In this document: piece after piece, positions 24,164 through 32,443 of the stretch
Position numbering within the stretch: the stretch's first letter is position 1
Layout: each line of letters begins with the position of its first letter
Assembly: GCF_000696185.1 (NCBI RefSeq)
Contig: NZ_KK853997.1
Coordinates: forward strand, 907,405-940,404
DNA from: Kitasatospora cheerisanensis KCTC 2395
GTDB taxonomy: Bacteria; Actinomycetota; Actinomycetes; Streptomycetales; Streptomycetaceae
Direction: 5' to 3'
DNA length: 33,000 nt
Program-made: the position numbers and the translations under genes
The notes under the pieces: generated by a model
Seen by the model: only the letters and a program-made list of their open reading frames with translations
Told to the model about the DNA's origin: nothing
Database searches by the model: none

Positions 24164-24175
24164 CGGCCCGTCCGG

Positions 24176-24214
24176 CCCCGGGGCGCGTCGCGGTCCGCCG
24201 CGCTCGCCCCGGGG
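24176..24214. terminator. Hairpin after the phosphofructokinase gene
   Basis: Arms CCCCGGGGCG (24176-24185) and CGCCCCGGGG (24205-24214), with a 19-nt loop. It ends just before the candidate -10 (TAGCCT, 24218-24223) of the next gene. Confidence 0.5.
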
Positions 24215-24230
24215 GCCTAGCCTTCACCGC

Positions 24231-25226
24231 ATGGAGATCCTCGCGTACGGCGTCCAAGCAGACGAACAGCCGCTCCTGGAACAGGCCTTCGCGGGCCGGC
24301 ACGCCCTGCGGACCCTGGCCGTGTTCCTCAACCGCGACACCGCCCCGCTGGCCGCCGGCTACCCCGCCGTCAGCAGCAGCGTCAACGACGTCCTCGACGC
24401 CGGGACGCTCGCCGTGCTCGCCGCGGGCGGCACCAAGGTGGTCGCCCAGCGCTCCACCGGCTTCAACAACATCGACCTCGACGCCGCCGCCGACCTCGGC
24501 CTGACCGTCGCCCGGGTCTCCCACTACAGCCCGTACGCGGTCGCCGAGCACGCCTGGGCGCTCGCCCTCGCCGTCAACCGCCGGCTCACCCGGGCGGCCA
24601 ACCGCTCCCGCGAGTTCGACTTCCGGCTCGACGGGCTGCTCGGCCGCGACATCCACGGCATGACGGTCGGCGTCATCGGCACCGGCAAGATCGGCGAGTG
24701 CTTCGCCCGGATCGCCGCCGGCTTCGGCACCACCCTGCTCGGCTGGGACATCGCCCCCAACCCGGCCTGCGTCGAGCTCGGCATGGCGTACACCGAACTG
24801 CCCGAACTCCTCAGCCGCGCCGACCTGATCAGCCTGCACGTCCCGCTGCTCCCGGCCACCCACCACCTGATCGACGCGGCGGCGCTGGCCCGCATGAAGG
24901 ACGACGCGATCCTGATCAACTCCAGCCGCGGCGGCCTCCTCGACAGCGCCGCCCTGGTCGAGACGCTGCGCTCCGGCCGGCTGTCCGGGGTCGGGCTCGA
25001 CGTGTACGAGGAGGAGACCGGCGTCTTTTTCACCGACCGATCGATCCAGGGCATCACCGACGACACCCTGGCCCGCCTCATCACCTTCCCCCAGGTCCTG
25101 GTCACCAGTCACCAGGCCTACTTCACCCGCACCGCGGTCGGCCAGATCATCGACGCCACCGCCCGCAACATCGACGACTTCGCGGCCGGCCGCCGCAACG
25201 AGAACGTCCTGGTGCCGAAGGACTGA
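24231..25226 (+). CDS. D-2-hydroxyacid dehydrogenase (D-lactate dehydrogenase-like)
   Basis: A 331-residue NAD-dependent enzyme. The closest class is fermentative LdhA: MEILAYGVQADEQPLLEQA at the N-terminus, QRSTGFNNIDLDAAADLGLTVARV, then the Rossmann motif VGVIGTGKIGECFARIAAGFG (Gly150, 152, 155). Catalytic residues appear as Arg233 in NSSRGGLLDSAAL, a Glu in DVYEEETG near 260, and His294 in TSHQAYFT. EEETGVFFTDRS matches the LdhA-specific loop. The reaction would be pyruvate to D-lactate or a related 2-ketoacid reduction. There is no clear ribosome site; TAGCCT lies 7 nt before the ATG, suggesting leaderless translation. Confidence 0.9.
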   Translation: MEILAYGVQADEQPLLEQAFAGRHALRTLAVFLNRDTAPLAAGYPAVSSSVNDVLDAGTLAVLAAGGTKVVAQRSTGFNNIDLDAAADLGLTVARVSHYSPYAVAEHAWALALAVNRRLTRAANRSREFDFRLDGLLGRDIHGMTVGVIGTGKIGECFARIAAGFGTTLLGWDIAPNPACVELGMAYTELPELLSRADLISLHVPLLPATHHLIDAAALARMKDDAILINSSRGGLLDSAALVETLRSGRLSGVGLDVYEEETGVFFTDRSIQGITDDTLARLITFPQVLVTSHQAYFTRTAVGQIIDATARNIDDFAAGRRNENVLVPKD

Positions 25227-25277
25227 CCGCCGGGCGCGTCCCGGCCGCAGGCCCGCGCGCCGTGCTGAACTACCCGC

Positions 25278-25833
25278 ATGACCGCCCGCACCCTCTACCT
25301 GATCGGCTGCGCCGCCCCGCCGGTGTGCCACATCGACGTCGGCGTCCGAGCCGCCCAAGGGGCCGGCTGGGACGTCTGCCTCATCCTCACGCCCTCGGCA
25401 CACCGGTGGGCCGAACAGGACGGTCCCGGCTCGCTGGAGGAGTTGCGGCGGCTCACCGGGCACCCCGTTCGCCACCGGTTCGGGCTGCCGTCGCAGTCGA
25501 ACGGGGTTCCCCCGCCGGACGCCGTGCTGGTCGCTCCGCTGACCGCCAACACGCTCAACAAGTGGTCCGCCGGGACGTGCGACACCCTCGCGCTCGGCGT
25601 GCTGACCGAAGGGATCGGCCTGCGCCTGCCCATCGTCGCGCTGCCGCACTTCAACACCGCCCTGGCCGCCCACCCGCCGTCCGACGCAGCGTCACCACCC
25701 TGCGGGAGGCCGGGGTGACGGTGCTCCTCGGCGAGGGCGGCTACATCCCTCACCCGCCGGACCAGGGGACGTCGGGGCCTACCCGTGGGCCCTCGCCGTC
25801 GCTGCCCTCCCGCGGCCGGGGCACGCCGCATAG
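25278..25833 (+). CDS. Flavoprotein (HFCD family), two apparent single-base deletions
   Basis: An N-terminal TLYLIGCAAPPVCHIDVGVRAAQGAGWDVCLILTPSAHRW and a central PDAVLVAPLTANTLNKWSAGTCDTLALGVLTEG identify the flavoprotein/HFCD fold (FMN-binding, related to phosphopantothenoylcysteine and peptidyl-cysteine decarboxylases). After LPHFNTALAAHP the frame fails near 25685, resumes as RSVTTLREAGVTVLLGEGGYIPHPPDQ, and fails again at the G run 25765-25768. Adding one C and one G yields DVGAYPWALAVAALPRPGHAA and TAG at 25831, giving 185 residues. Similar proteins occur widely in Streptomyces as stand-alone flavoproteins of unknown substrate. The LTANTLNKW motif supports a flavin site. Confidence 0.75.
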
Positions 25834-25836
25834 GCC

Positions 25837-25871
25837 TCGTGCCCCCTCCGGCGGGGCCGGAGGGGGCACGA
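25837..25871. terminator. Hairpin between convergent flavoprotein and surface-protein genes
   Basis: Perfect 16-bp arms (25837-25852 and 25856-25871) with a GGG loop, in the short gap between convergent genes, 4 nt after the restored flavoprotein stop. Probably bidirectional. Confidence 0.75.
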
Positions 25872-25901
25872 CAGGGGAACTACCGGTCGGGGCTCGGGGG
25901 T

Positions 25902-28900
25902 TCAGCTCCCGAGGCGGCCCGCGGTCTGCTCCTCCTTCCAGCCGTGCTCGCGCTCCACGCAGACGGTGATGGTGGCGCAGGCCGACCCGCTGCTGACCTG
26001 CCGGCCGGACGGGTCGTAGGCGACGGCCACGGCCGTGTTGGTGATGTGGCAGGCCTTGGCACCGCCACCACCGCCACCGCCGCCGCCGCCACCGCCGCCA
26101 CCGCCGCCACCGCCGCGGTGCTCGTCCTCGCACCGGAGGTCCTGCTCGGCGACCGTGTAGGTGCCGTGGCAGGTGGTGCTCGCACCGGGGGCGAGGGTGG
26201 TCGCGTCACAGGTGATGCCGGTGACGAGGTTGTCGACGATCGACAGGTCGTGCAGCTCGGTGTCGCCGGTGTTGCGGACGGTGTAGGTGTAGTGGACGGT
26301 GTCGCCGACCGCGAACGGCCCGGGCTCGTCGACCGTCTTGGTCAGGCTCAGCGCGGGGGCCTGCTGGTTCACCGCGATGGTCGCCGTGGTCTCGTCGCTG
26401 TCGACCTGACGGCCCGTCGGGTCCGTCGCGTGGGCCGCGGCGGTGTTGGTGACGTGGCAGAAGTCGGGGTCGGTCCGGTCGCAGACCAGGTCCTGGGCGG
26501 CGACCGTGTAGCTGCCGTGGCAGGTGGTGGTCGCGCCGGGGGCGAGGGTGGTGGCGTCGCAGGTGATGCCGGTGATCCGGTTGTCGCTGATGGTCAGGCC
26601 GGTCAGCTCGGTCGTCCCGGTGTTGGCGACGGTGTAGGTGTAGTGGACGGTGTCGCCGATCCGGAACGGGCCGGGCTCGTCGGCGCGCTTGGCGACGGTG
26701 AGGCCGGGCGCGTGCGCGCGCACCTCGACGGAGGCCCGCGCCTCCTCGCTGTCGACCTGGTTGCCGGTCGGGTCGGTGGCGTGCGCCGTCGCGGTGTTGA
26801 CGACCAGGCACGGGGTGGTCTGGCCGCAGGCGTCGACGTCGGCCTGGGTGACCAGGTACGAGCCGTGGCAGGTGGTGGTCGCGCCCGGGGCGAGGGTGGT
26901 GGCGTCACAGGTGATGCCGGTGACCCGGTTGTCGGTGACGGACAGTCCGTGCAGGGCCGTGTTGCCGGAGCTGTGGACGGTGTAGGAGTAGGTGACGGTG
27001 TCGCCGGTGAAGAACGGGCCGGGCAGGTCCGCCTGCTTGATCAGGCTGAGCGCCGGCGCGCTGCGGACCACCGTGATGGTGGCCGTGGTCTCCTCGCTGA
27101 CCACCTGGTTGCCGGCCGGGTCCGCCGCGTACGCCACCGCGATGTTGACGACGCGGCAGCTGTTCGGGTCGGGCTGGTCGCAGACCAGGTCCTGCGGGGT
27201 GACGGTGTACGTCCCGTGGCAGGTGGTGGTCGCGCCCGCGGCGAGGGTGGTGGCGTCGCAGGTGATGCCGGTGACGTGGTCGTCGGTGACGGTCAGGTCG
27301 TTCAGCGCGGTGTTGCCGGTGTTGGTGACGCGGTACGAGTAGGCGACCGTCGACCCGACCTCGAACGGGCCGGCCGAGTCCACCTGCTTCACCAGCGCCA
27401 GCTGCGGGGCCGGCACCGGGACGGTGATGCTGGCGTCGGCCGGGTCGCTGGCGATCGGGTTGTTCTGCGGGTCGACCGCCCCGGCCCGCGCCGTGTTGGC
27501 GATGACGCACTGGGTGGCGCCGCTGTCGGCGTCCAGGCAGTCGTCGATGTCGGCCTGGGTGACCGTGTACGTGCCGTGGCAGGTGGTGCTCGCACCGGGG
27601 GCGAGCGTGGTCGCGTCGCAGGTGACGCCGGAGACCCGGGTGTCCGTGACCGTCAGGCTGTGCAGCTCGGTGGTGCCGCTGTTGGTGACGGTGTAGGAGT
27701 AGTCGGCCGTCGACCCGACGTGGTACGGGCCGCTGGAGACCACCTGCTTCGTCAGCGTCAGGTGCGGCGTGCCGACCGGAACGGTCAGGTCGGTCTCCGG
27801 GGAGGTCACCGTCTGCCCGTTGGTGGTGCCCTTCGCGGTGGCGGTGTTGGTGACCGAGCCGGTCGTCCCGTCCGCCGCGGTGATGGTGTAGCTGCCGGTG
27901 CAGGTGGTGCTGTCCCCGGGACTGTCCGCCGGCGCCAGCGTGGTGGCCAGGCAGGTGATGCCGGTGACGTGGTCGTCGTGCACCTGGATGCCGCTCAGCT
28001 CCACCCCGCCGGTGTTGCGGACGGTGTACGAGTAGGTGACGGTCTGCCCGACCGAGTACGGCCCGGGCGTCACCACGTTCTTCACGATCTCCAGGGCGGG
28101 CGGCTTCTCCAGCGGCACGCTCTGCGAGGACGGCGGCGAAGTGACCTCGTCACCGCCGGAAGTGCCCGTCGCGATGGCGGTGTTGTCGATCGACCCGTTC
28201 GCCGCGTCGGCCGCGGTGACGGTGTAGGTGGCGGTGCAGGTGATCGTCTGCCCGGGCGCGAGGGTGGTCACCGGGCAGGAGACCGGGCCGATCTCCGGGT
28301 CGTTGACGACCAGTCCGGTGATCTCCGTGTTGCCGGCGTTGGTCACCACGAAGTCGTACGGCACCTGCGAACCCGGGGCGAGGTCGCCGGGCAGCGGCAG
28401 CCTGACCTGCTTCACCAGGTTCAGCTGGGGAAGCGGCACGTCACTGGAGACCACCACGTTGCGGATCAGGTGGACGTCGGTGGACGAGCCGGTCGACGAG
28501 GCGAAGCCGAACTTGTAGGTGGCCGGGATCGGCAGCGGCGCGGGCGTGGACAGCACCTGGTGCGGGCCGGTGCCGTCGTTGAAGTCGATCGTCACGGTGA
28601 CCGTCGGGTTGGCCCCGGCGGTGATGTGCACGTTCACCTGGCGGCGGGACGGTTCGAGGATCTCCTCGGCCTCCACCGGGGTGACGCCCGGGGGCATCAC
28701 GGTCGACGGGCCGTGCAGCATCCCCGGCAGCGTCGACGGCCACGGGCCGGTGGTGGTGAAGTTGCTGGTCGTGGCCGTCAGGAAGCAGTAGCCGACCACG
28801 TCGTTGCCCGGCCCGCGCAGGGTGACCATGTTCGGCCCGGGCGGCGGCCACGGGGTCCGGGCCGGCGCCCGCTGGGGACAGCCGTTGCCGCGCTCCTCGC

Positions 28901-29593
28901 CGTCGCCGAAGAAGTTGCCGTACACGTCCAGGCCGACGCCGAGGTAGCCGTGGTCGACGCCCGGAAGCAGCGGGTTCGTCGGGATGTCGGCCTGGCGGAT
29001 CTGGGCGTAGCCGAGGCTGCCGCCGTACGCGCCGGGGTGGGTGAGCGCGGCGGCGCCGTCCACCAGGAAGAAGGAGATGCCGTCGGCGGGCGAGGCCGGG
29101 GTGGTGCTCCCGTACTGGTACTGGTCGAAGGTGACGTCGAGGCCCTGCCCGGCCGGGAGGGCGTGGTCGTACATCACGGCGGCGCTCTGGAAGTAGCCGG
29201 CGTCGGTCAGCCGGAGGAAGCCGTCCGGCGCCGCGTTGTTCGGGGGCACCGGCCCGACGGCCGGCGGGCAGCCGAGCAGCGGGTGGTTCCCGCTCCCGGG
29301 CGGCGAGCCCACCGGCGCCGCGCCGGTCAGGCAGGCCGGGCCGACGGCCGAGAACTCCGGGGCGGTGGCCTGCTTGAAGGTCTCGGTGAGCAGCGGGGTG
29401 CCCAGGGCCCGCGGCTGCGCCTGCGCGGCGGGGGCGGCCGCCGTCCGGGCGTGCGCGCGGGCGTCGCGAAGCCGCTCAGCGACAGGGGCAGGGCGGCGGC
29501 GACGGCGAAGGACAGCGCGGCGGTGGCGAGGCGGGCTGCCGGGCCGCGTGGCGCGCGCCCGTCGGGCGAGGAGGATGGTGGTCTCTTCTTCAT
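25902..29593 (-). CDS. Large secreted protein: L-type lectin-like domain plus seven DUF7507/DUF11-type repeats
   Basis: ATG 29593 (MKKRPPSSSPDGRAP) is preferred because AGGG lies 9 nt upstream; ATG 29602 is an alternative. A signal peptide (RLATAALSFAVAAALPLSLSGFA) is followed by a frame break at GGG 29459-29461; one added base joins it to ARTAAAPAAQAQPRALGTPLLTETF and gives 1230 residues. Residues about 65-385 look like a bacterial L-type lectin (DGISFFLVDG, YLGVGLDVYGNFFGDG). Seven repeats of about 115 residues follow (pattern: PGPFxVGDTVxYSYTVxNTG ... GITCDATTLAPGATTTCHGTY ... NTAxA), which are Ig-like surface modules. The last repeat carries 18 consecutive glycines. No LPXTG motif, sortase tail or C-terminal helix is present, so it is probably released or loosely wall-bound. 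A role in adhesion is inferred. Confidence 0.85.
26061..26114 (-). repeat. 18-glycine tract from a GGT/GGC codon repeat
   Basis: A run of 18 glycine codons (only GGT and GGC) within the last DUF7507 repeat, replacing the variable loop found between TYTV and C-x-ITNTA in the other repeats. Trinucleotide tracts of this kind vary in length by slippage, and in-frame changes would leave the protein intact. Confidence 0.85.
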
Positions 29594-29864
29594 ATTCCGC
29601 ATCCCTAGCAGCCACGATCAGCGTGCCCCCGGCCGACAATCCGACAAGTACCTCGGACGGCCGTCGCAAGATTCCCACGGCCGCCGGTGCCCGAGCTCCG
29701 GGGGCGCTGGCGGCCCTTCCGTAAGCGCCGCCTAGGCTGGGTCCGAACAAAACGAAACCGGAGCAAACCGGACCCGGCCCCGCCGGGACCGCGCGCACCG
29801 GACCGGACCACGGGTGCCGCGGCAGCGCGGCGCCGGACGGCATGGACGAAAGCGGGGCCGCCCG
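29594..29864. other. Divergent intergenic region between the surface-protein and CtaG-like genes
   Basis: About 270 bp without a gene I can support. TAGGCT (29733-29738) is a candidate plus-strand -10, followed by an unusually A-rich leader (AACAAAACGAAACC) for this genome. On the minus side TTGTCGGATTGTCGG (near 29630-29646) is a tandem 7-mer that could belong to a promoter or binding site. Confidence 0.4.
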
Positions 29865-30833
29865 ATGGGCGACGGCATGACCGGGATGCATCACCACGGC
29901 GGGGGCCCCCTGCCGCCGTTCACCTTCTCCCGGGCGATGGAGTGGTCGCCGGACTGGCCGTACCTGGTGTTCTGCGGTCTGCTCCTCGGCCTGTACCTGG
30001 CCGGGGCGGTCCGGCTGTGGCGCCGCGGCGACAAGTGGCCGATCGGCCGGACGGTGGCGTGGACGGCCGGCGTCGGCACCGTCCTCCTGGTCACCAACAC
30101 CAAGCTGAACGACTACGGCATGGTGCTGTTCAGCGCGCACATGATGCAGCACATGGTGCTGTCCATGCTGTCGCCGATCCTGCTGCTGCTCGGCGGCCCG
30201 ATCACCCTCGCGCTGCGCGCGCTGCGCCCGGCCCGCAAGGGCAGCGGCAAGGGCCCGCGCGAACTGCTGGTCGCCCTGCTGCACAGCACGTACGTGCGGA
30301 TCATCTCGCACCCGGCGTTCACCATCCCGGCGTTCATCGCCAGCCTGTACGTGCTCTACTTCACCCCGCTGTTCGACTTCCTGATGCAGTACCGGATCGG
30401 GCACCTGGGGATGATGCTGCACTTCCTCGCGGTCGGCATGCTGTTCTTCTGGCCGATCATGGGCGTCGACCCGGGCCCGCACCGCCCCGGCTTCGTGATG
30501 CGGATCATCGAGCTGTTCATGGGCATGCCGTTCCACGCCTTCTTCGGCGTGGCCGTGATGATGGCCTCCGGCCAGCTGGTCACCACCTTCTCCAAGGAGA
30601 TGGCCCCGCTCGGCACCGACCTGCACGCCGACCAGCAGCTGGCCGGCGGCATCACCTGGGCGTTCGGCGAGATCCCCACCGCGATCGTGCTGATCGCGCT
30701 CACCCTCCAGTGGGCCAAGTCCGAGGAGCGGCAGGCCCGCCGCCGCGACCGGGCCGCCGACCGCGACGGCGACGCCGAGCTGGCGGCGTACAACAAGTAC
30801 CTGGCCTCGCTGAACCGGGGCACCGCCGGGTAA
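29865..30833 (+). CDS. Cytochrome c oxidase assembly protein, caa3 CtaG family
   Basis: A 322-residue multi-helix membrane protein from ATG 29865; an internal ATG at 29877 is also possible. The His-rich N-terminus MGDGMTGMHHHGGG precedes seven or more helices. Family features include DYGMVLFSAHMMQHMVLSMLSPILLLLGGPITLALRA, LYVLYFTPLFDFLM, HFLAVGMLFFWPIMGVDP and FMGMPFHAFFGVAVMM. Caa3_CtaG proteins help mature cytochrome oxidase, with copper delivery proposed; the many Met/His residues in helices and at the N-terminus fit metal handling. It ends in TAA, rare in this window, inside the first of three 24-bp tandem repeats. Confidence 0.88.
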   Translation: MGDGMTGMHHHGGGPLPPFTFSRAMEWSPDWPYLVFCGLLLGLYLAGAVRLWRRGDKWPIGRTVAWTAGVGTVLLVTNTKLNDYGMVLFSAHMMQHMVLSMLSPILLLLGGPITLALRALRPARKGSGKGPRELLVALLHSTYVRIISHPAFTIPAFIASLYVLYFTPLFDFLMQYRIGHLGMMLHFLAVGMLFFWPIMGVDPGPHRPGFVMRIIELFMGMPFHAFFGVAVMMASGQLVTTFSKEMAPLGTDLHADQQLAGGITWAFGEIPTAIVLIALTLQWAKSEERQARRRDRAADRDGDAELAAYNKYLASLNRGTAG

Positions 30834-30896
30834 GCGCTTTCCGCACGCGCCGGGCAAGCGCTTTCCGCATCCGCCAGGTAAGCGCTTTCCGCACCC
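30825..30896. repeat. Three tandem 24-bp repeats with LacI-operator-like cores
   Basis: Units at 30825-30848, 30849-30872 and 30873-30896, each of the form GCC(G/A)GG(T/C)AAGCGCTTTCCGCA. The core GGNAAGCGCTTTCC is nearly palindromic (AAGCGCTT is exact) and resembles LacI-family operators. The first unit spans the stop codon of the ctaG-like gene, so the array looks like a duplication of the gene end. No promoter points away from it that I can identify; the neighbours are convergent. Confidence 0.8.
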
Positions 30897-30995
30897 GCTT
30901 CCGCCGATCCGTCCGCGCCTCGTGCCCGGGCGGATCGGTCGTTTCGGGGGTGGGCAGGGTCGTGCGGGGTGTGCGGGGTTGTGCGGGGCGCCCGC

Positions 30996-32342
30996 TCAGC
31001 CGATGCCCTGGCGGTCGGGTGCCAGGGCGAACGCCCGGTTGTGCTCGTCCGGGACGGCCGCGTCGACCGCGCGTTCCAGCAGTCGGCGCTGGGTCAGCAG
31101 CGGGGGGAGGCGCGGCTGCGGGGTGATCCGCAGCAGGTCGTCGAGGGCGGCGGTGAGGCGGCGGGTGACCTGGGGCTGACCGGCGCCGCAGATCCGGATC
31201 TCGGTGAACGCCAGGTCCACCGTCGCCTCCCAGCCGGGCACCGACTGCACCAGCCGCACCGCGCCGTCCCGGTCCCGGTGGCGCAGCTCGCCGACGGGCA
31301 GCGGGGCGAGGACGGCAAGCAGCTGGTGGATCCGGTCGACGGCCTGCACGGCGGTGGTGGGGTCGTTGACGGCCGGCGAGAGGGCCCGGATGGCGATGTC
31401 GACGAGTTGGCGGAAGCCGAAGCTGAGGTCCTGGTGCATGGTGCGGTCCACGCCGACGTTCAGCGCGAAGGCGATCCGGCGCGGCCGGGGCGCGGTGCCG
31501 CCGGCGGCCAGCACGGTCGGGGTGCCGGGCGCGATGAAGTCCCCGATCCGGGGCACCAGGTGGAGCACCGTGCCGTGCCGCCGGGCCACCCGCACCAGGC
31601 GGCGGATGTTGACGTCGCGCAGCACGCCCGCCCGGCCCTCGTGCAGCAGCACCGGCCCCTGCGGGGCGGGCCCGTCGGGCGGGTCCTCGGGGCGCTCGGC
31701 GGCTTCCTGGCCGGGCGGCGGGGCCAGCCACCGGTAGGCCGTCAGCACCTGCATCGACTCGCGGGTGACCCGGTCGATCACGTGCGGCACCCGCAGCAGC
31801 CGCAGCGTCGCCTGCACGTACAGCACGAACAGCGCGAGGCTGAGCAGCACCAGGGCGAGCGCGACGACGGTCGACACGATCGGGACGGAGACGGCGCGGG
31901 TCGGGTCGGTGGTCTCGTCGTAGCCGAGCTGGACCAGCAGCGCGAAGACGAAGGTGGCCAGGCAGGTGGAGAAGGTCGCCTTGGTCAGCCGGCTGCGCAC
32001 GTACAGGCGCAGCACCCGGGGGCTCATCTGGCCGGCCGCCATCTGGAGCGACACCAGGGAGATCGAGAACACCACGCCGATGAAGGTGAGCATCGCGGAG
32101 CTGACCGTGGACACCACGCTCTTGGCCGCCGAGGCGAAGGACAGCAGGGTGTCGGCGGTCTGTTCGGCGGTGGCCTCGGCGAAGATCTCCCGGTCGATCA
32201 GGTCGGTCAGGCCGGCCAGCAGCACCGCCCCGACGCAGGCCACCAGCGGCGCGAACCAGAACGACTCGCGCAGGTGTTCCCGCAGCGGCGACAACGCCCG
32301 GTAGTGCGGCCGCCGGCGCCGCCCGCTGTGCTGCTCGCTCAT
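30996..32342 (-). CDS. DUF2254-family membrane protein
   Basis: A 448-residue protein from ATG 32342; TAGCCT lies 6 nt upstream on the minus strand, indicating a leaderless message. The N-terminal half has four membrane helices: FWFAPLVACVGAVLLAGL, STVSSAMLTFIGVVFSISLVSLQM, FSTCLATFVFALLVQLGY and VSTVVALALVLLSLALFVLYV. The SISLVSLQMAAGQMSPRVLR segment is the DUF2254 hallmark. The C-terminal half is soluble and contains RTMHQDLSFGFRQLVDIAIRALSPAVNDPTTAVQAVDRI, also conserved. No biochemical function is established for DUF2254. Confidence 0.88.
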   Translation of the reverse strand: MSEQHSGRRRRPHYRALSPLREHLRESFWFAPLVACVGAVLLAGLTDLIDREIFAEATAEQTADTLLSFASAAKSVVSTVSSAMLTFIGVVFSISLVSLQMAAGQMSPRVLRLYVRSRLTKATFSTCLATFVFALLVQLGYDETTDPTRAVSVPIVSTVVALALVLLSLALFVLYVQATLRLLRVPHVIDRVTRESMQVLTAYRWLAPPPGQEAAERPEDPPDGPAPQGPVLLHEGRAGVLRDVNIRRLVRVARRHGTVLHLVPRIGDFIAPGTPTVLAAGGTAPRPRRIAFALNVGVDRTMHQDLSFGFRQLVDIAIRALSPAVNDPTTAVQAVDRIHQLLAVLAPLPVGELRHRDRDGAVRLVQSVPGWEATVDLAFTEIRICGAGQPQVTRRLTAALDDLLRITPQPRLPPLLTQRRLLERAVDAAVPDEHNRAFALAPDRQGIG

Positions 32343-32443
32343 TCCGCCAGGCTAGCCAGCGGCGTGCCCGGGGGCCGGTAAGCACGCGGGCGCCGCCTAG
32401 AGTGGGACGGCGGTGCGTGACGGGGCGTCAGGGGGCTGGGCGG

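Noticed and set aside
26041..28400. Regularly spaced similar DNA segments suggestive of a CRISPR or other repeat array
   Set aside because: The period is about 345 bp and the units encode homologous 115-residue protein repeats.
25785..29735. A 1316-codon plus-strand open frame antisense to the surface-protein gene
   Set aside because: It is Gly/Arg/Val repetitive, mirrors the antisense of the DUF7507 repeats, and has no family resemblance or ribosome site; typical of high-GC shadow frames.
25902..30857. A 1651-codon minus-strand open frame reaching across the CtaG-like gene
   Set aside because: Only the part up to about 29460 matches a protein family; beyond that the frame is antisense to the clear plus-strand membrane protein gene and reads as low-complexity Arg/His-rich sequence. 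The signal peptide lies in another frame and joins with one added base.
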